In this document: one piece after another, positions 17,183 through 25,786 of the stretch
Layout: each line of letters begins with the position of its first letter
Numbering within the stretch: position 1 is the stretch's first letter
Source of the DNA: an uncultured Comamonas sp.
GTDB taxonomy: Bacteria; Pseudomonadota; Gammaproteobacteria; Burkholderiales; Burkholderiaceae_C
Assembly (NCBI GenBank): GCA_902175065.1
Contig: CABIIJ010000001.1
Span: forward strand, 1-48,458
Direction of reading: 5' to 3'
DNA length: 48,458 nt
Translations under genes and position numbers: made by a program
The notes under the pieces: generated by a model
What the model saw: the letters and a program-made list of their open reading frames with translations, nothing else
Database searches by the model: none
Told to the model about the DNA's origin: nothing

Positions 17183-18547
17183 GGCCCTATGTCGTTTCGT
17201 GTGGAAAGCGCCGACCTCATTTCGCCGCAGTTGAAGTGAACGGGTGATCAGGCAGATGCGCCAGCTTGGACATGCGCAGATATGAAATGGCAATAAAGTT
17301 GCGCGTTGTCCGAAAATCCCTTGCCGCCCGCTTGGCTTGCTGCAGCAGGCCATTCATGGCCTCGACGAAGGAGTTGGAGCGGTTACCCAGCATGCCTTTG
17401 CCCCCTCCGTCGAAGTGGACGGTCAAGATTTTTGCCAGTTTCTTGAAGGACTCCAGGCGCTCGCGCCTGGCCCCGCTCAGCCAGGCCCGCAGGTCGGCCT
17501 GGGCACGCACGCTGTCGTTGTGCTCAAGGGCTGCGCCATAGACCTCGCGCAACGCCATCTTCAATCGCCAGGCGCGTACTGCCTTGGACGTGGAGTGCTG
17601 CAACCAGTGCATGACATGGGTCTGGGCAGAGCTCCTGCCGCTGGGGTTCTTGCGCATGCCCCACATCAACCCCTTGAGCACCTTTTTGTCTTTGCCGCCC
17701 AGCGCACTGGTCACCGCCCGGGGCTGCTCGCGCCACTCGCTGCGGCGCACCCCGTCCATCGCCTCAATCGCCATCTTGACGACATGAAAGCGCTCATAGC
17801 TGATGGCCGCGTTGGGCAGCGCCATACCCACTCCCTCGGTATAGGCCGCGCTCATGCCCTGGCAGACATGGGCGATGGCAGCCGGGTCGCCGCCGTGACG
17901 CTTGAGGCCATCCACAAAGTCGAGCACCGTCCGGTGGTCGCGTCCTTCGGTAGCTAACAGCAGGCGCTTGGCATCGAGATCGTGCACCACGGTGATGTAG
18001 TGCTGCCTGCGTCGCACGCTGGTCTCATCAATCCCCACGGTGCGCACCGCGCTCATATCGTCCAGCGCCCTGGCCTGCTTGACATAGAACTGAATGCACC
18101 GCCACAGGGGCTTGTCCGCGCAGCGCAGCAATGCGCCCGCCTGGCGCACCGAAAGCTCGCTGCACAGCGACAGCGCCAAGGCCTCAAACAGCGCCGTGAA
18201 GCCCAAGCCTTCGCGTGCCCAGGGGCGCACGCCCACCCGCGTGGTCTTGCCGCAGCCGGTGCACGCCACACGTGGCACGTCAGCATGCAACCAGGCCTCG
18301 AACTGGAACAAATCCAGATGTCGCCACGAGCGGCGCAGCCGGACCACCTCCCAAGGCGACACCAACCTCAAGGCACTGGTGAACAGCGCTCCGACTTCAA
18401 CACCCATGAATGGCTCCTGCTATACCTGACGAAACCGCTCGGCGGACATATGGACAAGCGGCTGGCGTGCCTTGCCCACATGCCCACCGAGCCCTACTAC
18501 CTACCAGCATTGTGAGTGTTGGATTCCACACGAAACGACAAAGGGCC
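17183..18547 (-). mobile_element. ISL3-family insertion sequence, complete
   Basis: A 1365-base element bounded by imperfect terminal inverted repeats of about 24 bases: GGCCCTATGTCGTTTCGTG at the left and the complement of GGCCCTTTGTCGTTTCGTG at the right, with one mismatch over the first 24. It carries one transposase gene in the direction of the operon. ISL3 elements normally make an 8-base target duplication, but the flanks here are CATAAAAT and AATGTGAT and do not match, pointing to an IS-mediated deletion or recombination after insertion. Confidence 0.9.
17217..18407 (-). CDS. ISL3-family transposase
   Basis: A 396-residue transposase without visible disruption. The N-terminal region has the CTGCGK zinc-ribbon-like motif of the family (only part of the usual Cys set is obvious), followed by the DDE domain with VGIDETSVRRRQHYITVVHD (first Asp and the conserved ETS), HVCQGMSAAY, and the C-terminal NRSNSFVEAMNGLLQQAKR carrying the last acidic residue. 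The length is normal for the family, so the element could be active. It reads in the same direction as the capsule genes and separates the coiled-coil/export half from the glycosyltransferase half. Confidence 0.93.
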   Translation of the reverse strand: MGVEVGALFTSALRLVSPWEVVRLRRSWRHLDLFQFEAWLHADVPRVACTGCGKTTRVGVRPWAREGLGFTALFEALALSLCSELSVRQAGALLRCADKPLWRCIQFYVKQARALDDMSAVRTVGIDETSVRRRQHYITVVHDLDAKRLLLATEGRDHRTVLDFVDGLKRHGGDPAAIAHVCQGMSAAYTEGVGMALPNAAISYERFHVVKMAIEAMDGVRRSEWREQPRAVTSALGGKDKKVLKGLMWGMRKNPSGRSSAQTHVMHWLQHSTSKAVRAWRLKMALREVYGAALEHNDSVRAQADLRAWLSGARRERLESFKKLAKILTVHFDGGGKGMLGNRSNSFVEAMNGLLQQAKRAARDFRTTRNFIAISYLRMSKLAHLPDHPFTSTAAK

Positions 18548-18563
18548 AATGTGATGCCGAATA

Positions 18564-20462
18564 TCACGACAAGCCAACTTCCACATCCCATTGATGATTA
18601 ACCATAAAGTCACAGGCCTTCTTAATCATAAGAAAATCCTTTCCTGTTTTTTTAAATTCTGGTATATTTGAATAATAACTATCAGGGCCTATTTTGTATA
18701 GAAGATCATAATTTTGCTCGGCTAGAAATTTTTGTAAAATTGAAACATCACATTTATGTCCAGTCTCAATCTGCAAAATTAAATTATTTTCTTTAATTAA
18801 TTTAACCCCACCTTTGATAACATCCAGTTCATGACCTTCAACATCTATTTTCATCACAATATTTTTTTTTGAAAAAGTAAATAAATTATCTAATGTATCA
18901 GTTTTAACCGTAATTTTTTCTTTAATCGAATCTTGCTCATGAAACGACGTATCAAGTACTCCATTTTTTCCGGAGCAATCGCCAAAATCTGAAAATTCAG
19001 TTTGTCCAATTTTTGAGGATAAGGCCAAATTTCGCGCATCAACGTCACCAGCATTTTTATTTTTTTGAAGATTTTGAACTAAATTAATATAAGTTTCCGG
19101 TGTTGGTTCAAATGCAATGCAGTGAAGGTTTGGAAAATATTTTTGTGCAATGAGCGTATAAAATCCAACATTTGCCCCCACATCAATCACAACAGATGGT
19201 TTGATCAATGATATGAATTGCAAAAACAAGGAAACCTGCAATTCTTCAATCTTCAAGAAGAATGGCCAACGCGCCTTGCTACGCTCTGTCAATATTAATC
19301 CGCGTATCAGTCTATTGTTTTCGAGTTCTTTTGCATGTTTTTCCAGGCGGTATAGCAAAGTTTTCTTTTCTTTATTTTGCTGCTCTTGATTTTTAAGAAG
19401 CTCTGCATTTTTTTTCTGCTCTAACATCAGCTGAACATTTGATTCCATTTGTGATTTAAGTTCAAATTTCCTGATTTCATCAGCCTGAATTTTTTTCAAT
19501 TTCTCAATCTGGAGCAGATGCTCTTTCGCCTGCTTATCCACGGCCACCTTGGCCTGGGTCAGTTGCTCCGTCTGGCTCAGACGTTCCTGTGCCAGCCTGC
19601 TCTGCTCCTCAAGCGCTTGGCTCATTTGCTCCAGTTGCTGAGCCAGTTCCTGCAAGCGCTTTTCAGCAGCAGCTTTAGTCTGGGTCAATTGCCTGACCTG
19701 AGCCTGAAGCTCCTGCAACAATTTCGCCTGTTCTTCGCCATTGAGACCCAGCCTTCTGCACTCGCTGCGATGCACATGCAATGCCGTCCGTGCATCTCGC
19801 ACAAACAATGCATACCCAATGCCCGGATGGCGATTGGCTTCGACCGCAATCTGCACCATGCCTTTTTGTTGAAGAAACTCTGCCACCTCTTCAAGATTCG
19901 TGCCATCTGGCATTGCGTGCATTTCGCCCAACAAGACTCTTGCAATGACTACATCCACCAGATTCAGCTTGCTGGAGGCTCGCAACAGAACACCTGCGGG
20001 CAGGCAGTCAATGACCAGCCAATGTCCTTCATCCACTGGCTGATCGACGTCTTCGCTCAGGTCGCTAAGTAGGGTGTCCAAAGTAATGGCACTCAGCTCT
20101 CTGACCTCTTGCGTTTGCAGGTTCGGCCAAAGACTCAAAAGCAATCGTGGCTCCAGCAGACCACTTTCCTGCTGACTGTTGGCCACAAAAAAGGACGCCG
20201 TGCCCTGTTGAGCAGCAACCACGGTATTGCGTATTTCGCAATGTTGAGCACGCTCGCCCAATAAGTTCAAGGTGCGCTGTAAGATCGAATATTGCAGAGG
20301 CTCCGCCTCTATAAACGTCACTCTGGACTCAGTCTGATGCGCCAACCATTGCGCCCAGGTTCCTTTGCCGTTACCTGCCCCTACCAGGGAAATATGCTTG
20401 GGAGGCATTAGTATTTTCAAATACTCCAGCCAGGATATGATGGTACTCATTGGGCTACTCAT
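18564..20462 (-). CDS. Two-headed FkbM methyltransferase-like protein with central coiled coil
   Basis: A 632-residue protein with three parts. Residues 20-230 are a divergent Rossmann methyltransferase-like domain (HISLVGAGNGKGTW at 23-36 for SAM; WLVIDCLP at 148-155). Residues 240-385 are a long, Gln/Glu/Leu-rich coiled coil. Residues 400-620 are a typical FkbM domain (VVIDVGANVGFYTL at 424-437; KIDVEGHELDVIKGG from 538). The N-terminal half is much richer in GC than the C-terminal half, so the gene looks like a mosaic. By analogy with WbdD, where a coiled coil spaces a chain-capping domain from the membrane, it may help set or end chain length; this is inference. An A9 tract (T9 at 18862-18870) lies in the second domain. 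The IS begins 17 bases after the stop. Confidence 0.7.
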   Translation of the reverse strand: MSSPMSTIISWLEYLKILMPPKHISLVGAGNGKGTWAQWLAHQTESRVTFIEAEPLQYSILQRTLNLLGERAQHCEIRNTVVAAQQGTASFFVANSQQESGLLEPRLLLSLWPNLQTQEVRELSAITLDTLLSDLSEDVDQPVDEGHWLVIDCLPAGVLLRASSKLNLVDVVIARVLLGEMHAMPDGTNLEEVAEFLQQKGMVQIAVEANRHPGIGYALFVRDARTALHVHRSECRRLGLNGEEQAKLLQELQAQVRQLTQTKAAAEKRLQELAQQLEQMSQALEEQSRLAQERLSQTEQLTQAKVAVDKQAKEHLLQIEKLKKIQADEIRKFELKSQMESNVQLMLEQKKNAELLKNQEQQNKEKKTLLYRLEKHAKELENNRLIRGLILTERSKARWPFFLKIEELQVSLFLQFISLIKPSVVIDVGANVGFYTLIAQKYFPNLHCIAFEPTPETYINLVQNLQKNKNAGDVDARNLALSSKIGQTEFSDFGDCSGKNGVLDTSFHEQDSIKEKITVKTDTLDNLFTFSKKNIVMKIDVEGHELDVIKGGVKLIKENNLILQIETGHKCDVSILQKFLAEQNYDLLYKIGPDSYYSNIPEFKKTGKDFLMIKKACDFMVNHQWDVEVGLS

Positions 20463-20517
20463 AAAAATTCTGCCATTTCAACCACACTCAGTGGCTCCGA
20501 TGTGGGCATGCAAAGCT

Positions 20518-22182
20518 TCAGTGTGACTGGCGACCTTTTCTGAATGCTTTGGCCTCGCCCAACAATGCCCAAGGCATAGTAATCCAACCGCCTAAAGTTT
20601 TTGAATTGCTAATCATGCGTGCGCCCAGCCGGTACGACAGGTGCTGCTTCACACGCTCCGCCTCATGTGCATCACGATATTGCGCAATCGGGGGGAGCTT
20701 TTGATTGGCACGTGCGGCATGGTTTTGCTTAAACCGTTTGATTTCGGCATTCAGCACAAATGGCATGCGCAGCCAGCCGCCTACAGTACGCGACTGGGCA
20801 ATCATGGTGGCACCCAGACGGTAAGAAAGCTGCTGCTTTACACGATCTGCAGCGCCGTAATAGGCCTTGGGCTGAACAGCAAGGCCTTGGGCTTTGAGCT
20901 GGCGGTTTTCCAGGTAATAACACTCCAGTTCTTCTTGCACTTTGTGCAGTTGACTTAAAAGCAGCTCGTTTTCTTCTTGCAGCTCGGGCATTTCAGCCAG
21001 TTTTTTGGCTTGCTCCTGGGACTGCAGATAGCGACTTTCCAGCTCTTCTTGCACTTTGTGCAGTTGGCTTAAAAGTAGCTCATTTTCCTGTTCGCTGGTT
21101 TGCAGTGCAGCGGTGTGCTTACTTAGCAGTTGCTCTTGCTCTTGCACGCGCTGCTGGGTACTCCGCTGGTTTTTTTGCAGTTGCTCAATCTGACGGTGGC
21201 TGTGCTGCAGTTGCTGTTGTCTGTCTTGCAGCGTTATACCTAGCTGTGCCAAACGCGTGGCAGATTGCTGCATGGCTGTTTGCTGGGCCACAAAGGCTGT
21301 CCATGCCTGGTAGTGCTGCTGTTGCAGGTCATGGCCTACCAGCAAGGAATTGCCCCGATGCTGCTCCCGCAGGGGCATGGAGGCAGCGGCTTGCAGCTGT
21401 GCGTACAGTTCCTGTGCCGCGAAATGCTCTTGCAGCAGTTGCTGCGCCAGCCATTGCGCCAATGGATTGCCCTGAAGACCTGGTGGCGTTGCAGCATGAG
21501 TGTCGGCGTGTGCAATGGAGGCTGCTGCTGCCTCAGCTTGGGGCACAGCCGGTGCGCCGTCGTCTGCCGCCGAGGTGCTGAACGGCCCCTGCGATGCACC
21601 GGGCAATTGCAAGGGAGCATCCATACGGGCGCTGAGCTGCTGCACATAGTTCGTAGCCGATGCTTGCACCTGATCTACATGCACCAGCAGGCTGCGCTCT
21701 GGGTTGCGTAGATGAAAACTCAGCAGCGCTGCGTTATAGGCCACCCAAGCATTGACTTTGGCTTGCAGTGCATCTGGATCGGTTTCCAGATGCTCAACGG
21801 CGTGGCGGGTCAAAGCGGTTTGCGGGGCGTCATACACCAACACAAACATGGTTTGTGGGTCTTGGGTTTTCCAGTAGTCCAGCAGATAAACGGCCTGCAC
21901 ATCCGCCCATCCCCATAGGGGCTGCTCCATATTGGCCAGTACCAAATCAAGCGCCAAACCTTGCCACACGGGTGCTACGGCAATTTGCTGCAATTCATCG
22001 GCACTTCGCACCTGCTGCACCGGCACCGCGCCATGGGCTTTGAGCAAAGTTGCACTGATTTGCTCTGGGGTAAACCCTTCACGGCGCGATGGTAGAGCCT
22101 GGGCCAAACCGCAAGCCAGCAATAACTCCTGCACCCTCTCCAAACCCGACTGCGGGTGCCCTGCAACAATGATTTTGTTCAT
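20518..22182 (-). CDS. Sulfotransferase-like protein with coiled coil and duplicated C-terminal module
   Basis: A 554-residue protein. The first 190 residues start with IIVAGHPQSGLERVQELL, resembling the PAPS-binding loop of sulfotransferases but with departures from the consensus, so activity is uncertain. A low-complexity Ala/Gln linker and a long coiled coil follow, in which ENELLLSQLHKVQEELE occurs twice. The C-terminus carries two copies of a roughly 42-residue module (about 447-488 and 510-554) with the shared pattern LSYRLGA-MI--S-T-GGW--MP. The module's function is unknown to me. The gene sits between kpsD and the FkbM coiled-coil gene, so it may act at the membrane export site or modify the chain. 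Confidence 0.6.
   Translation of the reverse strand: MNKIIVAGHPQSGLERVQELLLACGLAQALPSRREGFTPEQISATLLKAHGAVPVQQVRSADELQQIAVAPVWQGLALDLVLANMEQPLWGWADVQAVYLLDYWKTQDPQTMFVLVYDAPQTALTRHAVEHLETDPDALQAKVNAWVAYNAALLSFHLRNPERSLLVHVDQVQASATNYVQQLSARMDAPLQLPGASQGPFSTSAADDGAPAVPQAEAAAASIAHADTHAATPPGLQGNPLAQWLAQQLLQEHFAAQELYAQLQAAASMPLREQHRGNSLLVGHDLQQQHYQAWTAFVAQQTAMQQSATRLAQLGITLQDRQQQLQHSHRQIEQLQKNQRSTQQRVQEQEQLLSKHTAALQTSEQENELLLSQLHKVQEELESRYLQSQEQAKKLAEMPELQEENELLLSQLHKVQEELECYYLENRQLKAQGLAVQPKAYYGAADRVKQQLSYRLGATMIAQSRTVGGWLRMPFVLNAEIKRFKQNHAARANQKLPPIAQYRDAHEAERVKQHLSYRLGARMISNSKTLGGWITMPWALLGEAKAFRKGRQSH
20521..20844 (-). repeat. Two copies of a C-terminal protein module
   Basis: Coding units at about 20719-20844 and 20521-20655 encode related segments (VKQQLSYRLGATMI and VKQHLSYRLGARMI, each followed by GGW and MP). 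The DNA copies are similar but clearly diverged, so the duplication is not recent. Confidence 0.75.
20928..21095 (-). repeat. Direct repeat in the coiled-coil coding region
   Basis: Two copies of the coding stretch for ENELLLSQLHKVQEELE, near-identical at DNA level over roughly 45 bases (shared core CACTTTGTGCAGTTG on the plus strand). High identity suggests a recent tandem-type duplication and possible length variation of the coiled coil. Confidence 0.75.
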
Positions 22183-22206
22183 AAATTTCTTTTTTAATTC
22201 AAAAAA

Positions 22207-23964
22207 TTACAGGCCAAAAACGACTTTTGCGCTCACCGCGATCTGGTACATGATTTGCGTCATATCTTTCCAGAACTGGCGCTTTTTCTTATCCACTTTA
22301 GGCAGTACCAAGATCTGATCGCCTGCCTGAATGCCGGTACTTCCAAATACCCGGTTGGCTTTGACTTGCTCGAAAGAGCCATCACGTCGGGCTACGACCA
22401 CGCGGGCATTGTCTGCCATTTGGGTGAAACCGCCTGCGCGTTCGATGTAGTCGCCCAAGCTCAAGTTACCCTCAAAGGCAACGGCGTTGGGAAAAAGCAC
22501 TTCACCACTGACCAACACGAGGTCGTCCTTGCGGGGGATGCGAATGATGTCGCCGTTTTCCAGCAACATGCTATTGAGCCGACTGGCTTTGGCAATTTGC
22601 ACTTGCCCCAGAGGTTCGACTTTTTTAGCTCGTTCGATCCATTGCAGGGAGAGGTCAGCTTCTTCTTTACGCAGCCGAGCCTCATCGCTGCTGCCACTAC
22701 GAGCCGTAAGCAGGCTCATTTCCAGATTGTGCAAACTGGTGGCAAGCATTTCCTTTTGGCGCTGTTTGACGCTTTCTCGGTAGAGTTGCACGCTGGCCAT
22801 ATCGGCATCCTGGCGCGACTGGATTTGCTCCAGCAGGGTACCCATGGCCGTGCCGTAGGGCAGAACATATTCCTGGGCGCTGTCGTGCTCACCCTCCACG
22901 CGCACAGTGATGGTGCCCGGCTTCTTATCGGCGGTAAATTGCAATTCATCGCCATCCACAAGCTGAACGGTAGCGGCATCGCTCAAGGGGTAATACTCTG
23001 CATTGCGCACACTACCGGTATTGCGCACGACTCGCACATGGGTGGCATCGGGCAAAGGTTTGGCAAGCCGCATTAGTTGGGCAACAGTCTGCCCTTGGCC
23101 CTGGAACTCAAAACGCTTGGCGTTGGCAACCAACCCTCCAACTTTGACGCGCTCCGCATGAGGGGGGACAAAAATGACGTCGCCATCGGCCAATTGCACC
23201 ATGGGCATGGTGCCGTTGAGGAGGAAGTCGTACAGGCTGATGGTGGCCCGGACAGCCTGGCCGCGCTTGACCTGCACTTGCAGGTAACTGCCGCGCTCAG
23301 GATCAACGCCACCGGCCATGTCCAGATAGCGCAGGATGCTATCCATGCTGGTGCCGTTGTAGAGGCCGGGACGGTTCACATTGCCACCGACAAACACACG
23401 CACAGGTTGGGCAGCGGCAAGGCTGGCATAGCTGCTGACGTTGTTACGGAAAGTACGCCGCACAGCGGCCTGCACGACACCTTCCAGATCCTGATTGCGC
23501 ACACCCAGCACCTGAACGGGGCCAGCGTGGGGCAAAAAGATGTTGCCGCGAGGGTCAACCGTCAATACCTGATCAAAGGTAAATGCCCCCCACAGGCGTA
23601 CCTGGATTTGATCACCCAGGGTCACGGCGTAGTCCGGATTGAACTGAGTTGCTCCCGGCTGGCTGAAAGCACCGGTAAAGAGCTGGGCGCCAAAAACGTC
23701 GCTAGCCTGGTTGGTCAGGTGGTCCTGGGTCAGAAGCGGGTTGTCCTGACTTTTTACTTGCGCAGGATTGGCCGCCGGGGGGGCAGGCTGCTTGGCAGCC
23801 ATATCTGCCCCGGGCACCTGGGGCATGTTTTGTGCAGCAAAGGGATTGCTGGCGGTGTTTTGCTGCAAAACACCAGAGAGTCCAAGATCAACCTGTGCCC
23901 ACGCCAGGGGCGACAACCCAAGGGCCAGAGTTACAGCGGCAAGGATGGATGGTGTGTGTTTCAT
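22207..23964 (-). CDS. kpsD: Capsule polysaccharide export protein, outer-membrane/periplasmic (OPX family)
   Basis: A 585-residue OPX-family protein expected to carry the capsule from the inner-membrane complex to the surface. A cleavable signal peptide (hydrophobic core then AWA before Gln 24) is present and there is no lipobox, as in KpsD. The polysaccharide-export domain is seen at DYAVTLGDQIQVRLWG and DPRGNIFLPHAGPVQVLG, followed by SLBB-type domains (VRVFVGGNVNRPGLYNG; VLVSGEVLFPNAVAF). I chose the ATG at 23964 because GGA lies six bases upstream; other in-frame starts at 23970 and 24027 exist. It lies 16 bases after kpsE. The C-terminal region is hydrophobic. Confidence 0.9.
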   Translation of the reverse strand: MKHTPSILAAVTLALGLSPLAWAQVDLGLSGVLQQNTASNPFAAQNMPQVPGADMAAKQPAPPAANPAQVKSQDNPLLTQDHLTNQASDVFGAQLFTGAFSQPGATQFNPDYAVTLGDQIQVRLWGAFTFDQVLTVDPRGNIFLPHAGPVQVLGVRNQDLEGVVQAAVRRTFRNNVSSYASLAAAQPVRVFVGGNVNRPGLYNGTSMDSILRYLDMAGGVDPERGSYLQVQVKRGQAVRATISLYDFLLNGTMPMVQLADGDVIFVPPHAERVKVGGLVANAKRFEFQGQGQTVAQLMRLAKPLPDATHVRVVRNTGSVRNAEYYPLSDAATVQLVDGDELQFTADKKPGTITVRVEGEHDSAQEYVLPYGTAMGTLLEQIQSRQDADMASVQLYRESVKQRQKEMLATSLHNLEMSLLTARSGSSDEARLRKEEADLSLQWIERAKKVEPLGQVQIAKASRLNSMLLENGDIIRIPRKDDLVLVSGEVLFPNAVAFEGNLSLGDYIERAGGFTQMADNARVVVARRDGSFEQVKANRVFGSTGIQAGDQILVLPKVDKKKRQFWKDMTQIMYQIAVSAKVVFGL

Positions 23965-23980
23965 ACGCATTCCGGGTTTC

Positions 23981-25108
23981 TTAATCTTGGTGGTCACGCA
24001 CGATGGCCAGTAGCAGGTGCAGGACACCGGCCAGCAGCAGAATGGTCAGCACCCAAACGCTGGTGGTGTACAAGCGCCGGGGTTCCAGCGCGTCTTGCGG
24101 CAAGTTAGGCTGTTGCAATACCGAAAGTTTTTTCAGTGTGCGGGTAGCTTCCAGGCGACCTTGCTCCAGCGCTGTCAGCGCCGTTTTATACATATCCAGA
24201 TCAAACTTGGCTTGCAGTTCCAACTGGGCAAAGGCTTCTGCCGTGCGGTTGAGGGTTTTACCGCCAGGGGCGGCTAGCTTGGCTTGCTCCTGGGCAATTT
24301 GCTTTTCGATGGCATCAATACGCTGTTCCAGCAGCACGATATTGGGATGATCGGCCACCAAGTAGGCTTGCATGGCGCTGCGCTGGGCTTGCAGGTCAGC
24401 CAGTTGGCCTTGCAGATTGGCAACAATGGAAGCCAGCACCTGGGCTGCAGCCTCCGGAGAGATCAACCCCTTCTTCTCCTGAAACTCCAGCATGGTGCGG
24501 CGTGATTTCTGCACCTGGTCATAGAGTTTGCTGACCTGCCCTTCCAGAAAATTGACCTGATCCTGGGCAATGGCGTGGGCAGTACGGTTCATGAAGGCTT
24601 CGCCTTCTTGCACCAAGGCCTGGGCAATGCGCTGGGCTTGCTCGGCTTCATATGCCTGGGCCTTCAAAACCAATACGCCAGCAAATTCATCGTACTCCAC
24701 CTGCACGCGACGCAGGTAGTACTCATGAAACTCCTCGCGCGTTGCATCCGTACCGCCCCACATCCGCGAAAGCCAGTCACCCTGGCTGCCAAAGTGTTCA
24801 CGCAGGTGCAAACTAGCATCCAGTTTTTCTGCCATATCGGGGGAACGCAGATATTCGCGCAGCAGCAATTGGTCGGCACGGTTGGGGCCGGTGCTGCCGC
24901 CGGAAATCAAACTACCCAAATCAAAATTGGCGCTGGCATGGAGATTGGTGTTCTGGACAATAACACGCGACTCCGAAACGTAGCGATCGGAGGCAATCAG
25001 CAGCCAATATGCGCTACAAAGCAGGCACAACGCCGTTGCCAAACAGCGTAAGCGCGAACTGCACAGCCAGCGCAGGCTGCACTGCATGAAAGTAAGAGTT
25101 TCAGTCAT
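23981..25108 (-). CDS. kpsE: Capsule export inner-membrane protein (PCP-3 family)
   Basis: A 375-residue protein of the KpsE/BexC/CtrB type that bridges the ABC transporter and the OPX channel across the periplasm. It has an N-terminal membrane helix (about 18-38), a long periplasmic alpha-helical region with coiled-coil character (residues about 150-330), and a C-terminal membrane helix (VWVLTILLLAGVLHLLLAIV), the standard PCP layout. The ATG overlaps the kpsT stop (ATGA), so the two are translationally coupled. The order kpsM-kpsT-kpsE-kpsD matches ABC-dependent capsule loci. Confidence 0.9.
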   Translation of the reverse strand: MTETLTFMQCSLRWLCSSRLRCLATALCLLCSAYWLLIASDRYVSESRVIVQNTNLHASANFDLGSLISGGSTGPNRADQLLLREYLRSPDMAEKLDASLHLREHFGSQGDWLSRMWGGTDATREEFHEYYLRRVQVEYDEFAGVLVLKAQAYEAEQAQRIAQALVQEGEAFMNRTAHAIAQDQVNFLEGQVSKLYDQVQKSRRTMLEFQEKKGLISPEAAAQVLASIVANLQGQLADLQAQRSAMQAYLVADHPNIVLLEQRIDAIEKQIAQEQAKLAAPGGKTLNRTAEAFAQLELQAKFDLDMYKTALTALEQGRLEATRTLKKLSVLQQPNLPQDALEPRRLYTTSVWVLTILLLAGVLHLLLAIVRDHQD

Positions 25109-25782
25109 GATTTATCAATATCGGAAGTACTGTCGTGGTAGGCCTTGATGGCATCGTCAATTTGGTCAAACCATTGGGCTGTACCATCACGCAGAAAAAT
25201 ACCAGCCTGACAAAAATCCTTAAGGGTATTTTCGCTATGAGACACCATAATAACGCTGGATTTACCAACCATATCCTTGAATGCCTTTTTGGCTTTTGTC
25301 TGAAAAACACGGTCACCCGTAGCCGTTACCTCATCAGAAATATACACGTCGAAGTCAAAAGCCAAGGATAAGCCAAACTGCAAACGCGACTTCATTCCGG
25401 ATGAATAGGTTTTTACCGGCTCATTAAAAGCCGGGCCTATTTCAGAAAATGCTTCCACCTGCTCGACAATACGGTGAAGGTCATGCTCCATGCCATGAAT
25501 ACGTGCAACAAACTTGGTGTTTTGCCGCCCGGTGAGGCTCCCTTGCAGACCACCGCCAAAACCCATGGGCCAGGATACCTTGCAGTGGCGGCGCACCATT
25601 CCTTTATTGGGATAGTCCACCCCACCAATGATGCGTAATAGCGTAGATTTACCGGCACCATTACCACCAACCAAGCCAACACTGCACCCGGCAGGAATGG
25701 TCAAGTTAACACCACGCAAAATCCACGGCCCCATGCCGTGGTCGGTGTAGTATCGTTTATGAATGTCTAGGACTTCAATCAT
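25105..25782 (-). CDS. kpsT: Capsule ABC transporter, ATP-binding subunit
   Basis: The ATPase that powers capsule export, 225 residues. Walker A GGNGAGKST (39-47), the signature YSSGMKSR (126-133, the form typical of KpsT/Wzt) and Walker B VYISDE (146-151) are intact. It lacks the C-terminal carbohydrate-binding domain of O-antigen Wzt proteins, which places it with capsule transporters that do not recognise a terminal sugar. It begins 4 bases after kpsM and overlaps kpsE by 4 bases. Confidence 0.95.
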   Translation of the reverse strand: MIEVLDIHKRYYTDHGMGPWILRGVNLTIPAGCSVGLVGGNGAGKSTLLRIIGGVDYPNKGMVRRHCKVSWPMGFGGGLQGSLTGRQNTKFVARIHGMEHDLHRIVEQVEAFSEIGPAFNEPVKTYSSGMKSRLQFGLSLAFDFDVYISDEVTATGDRVFQTKAKKAFKDMVGKSSVIMVSHSENTLKDFCQAGIFLRDGTAQWFDQIDDAIKAYHDSTSDIDKS

Positions 25783-25786
25783 TGCA

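Noticed and set aside
20928-21095. Repeated segments considered as a CRISPR-like array
   Set aside because: Only two copies, in frame within a coiled-coil gene and without spacer regularity; no cas genes are present.
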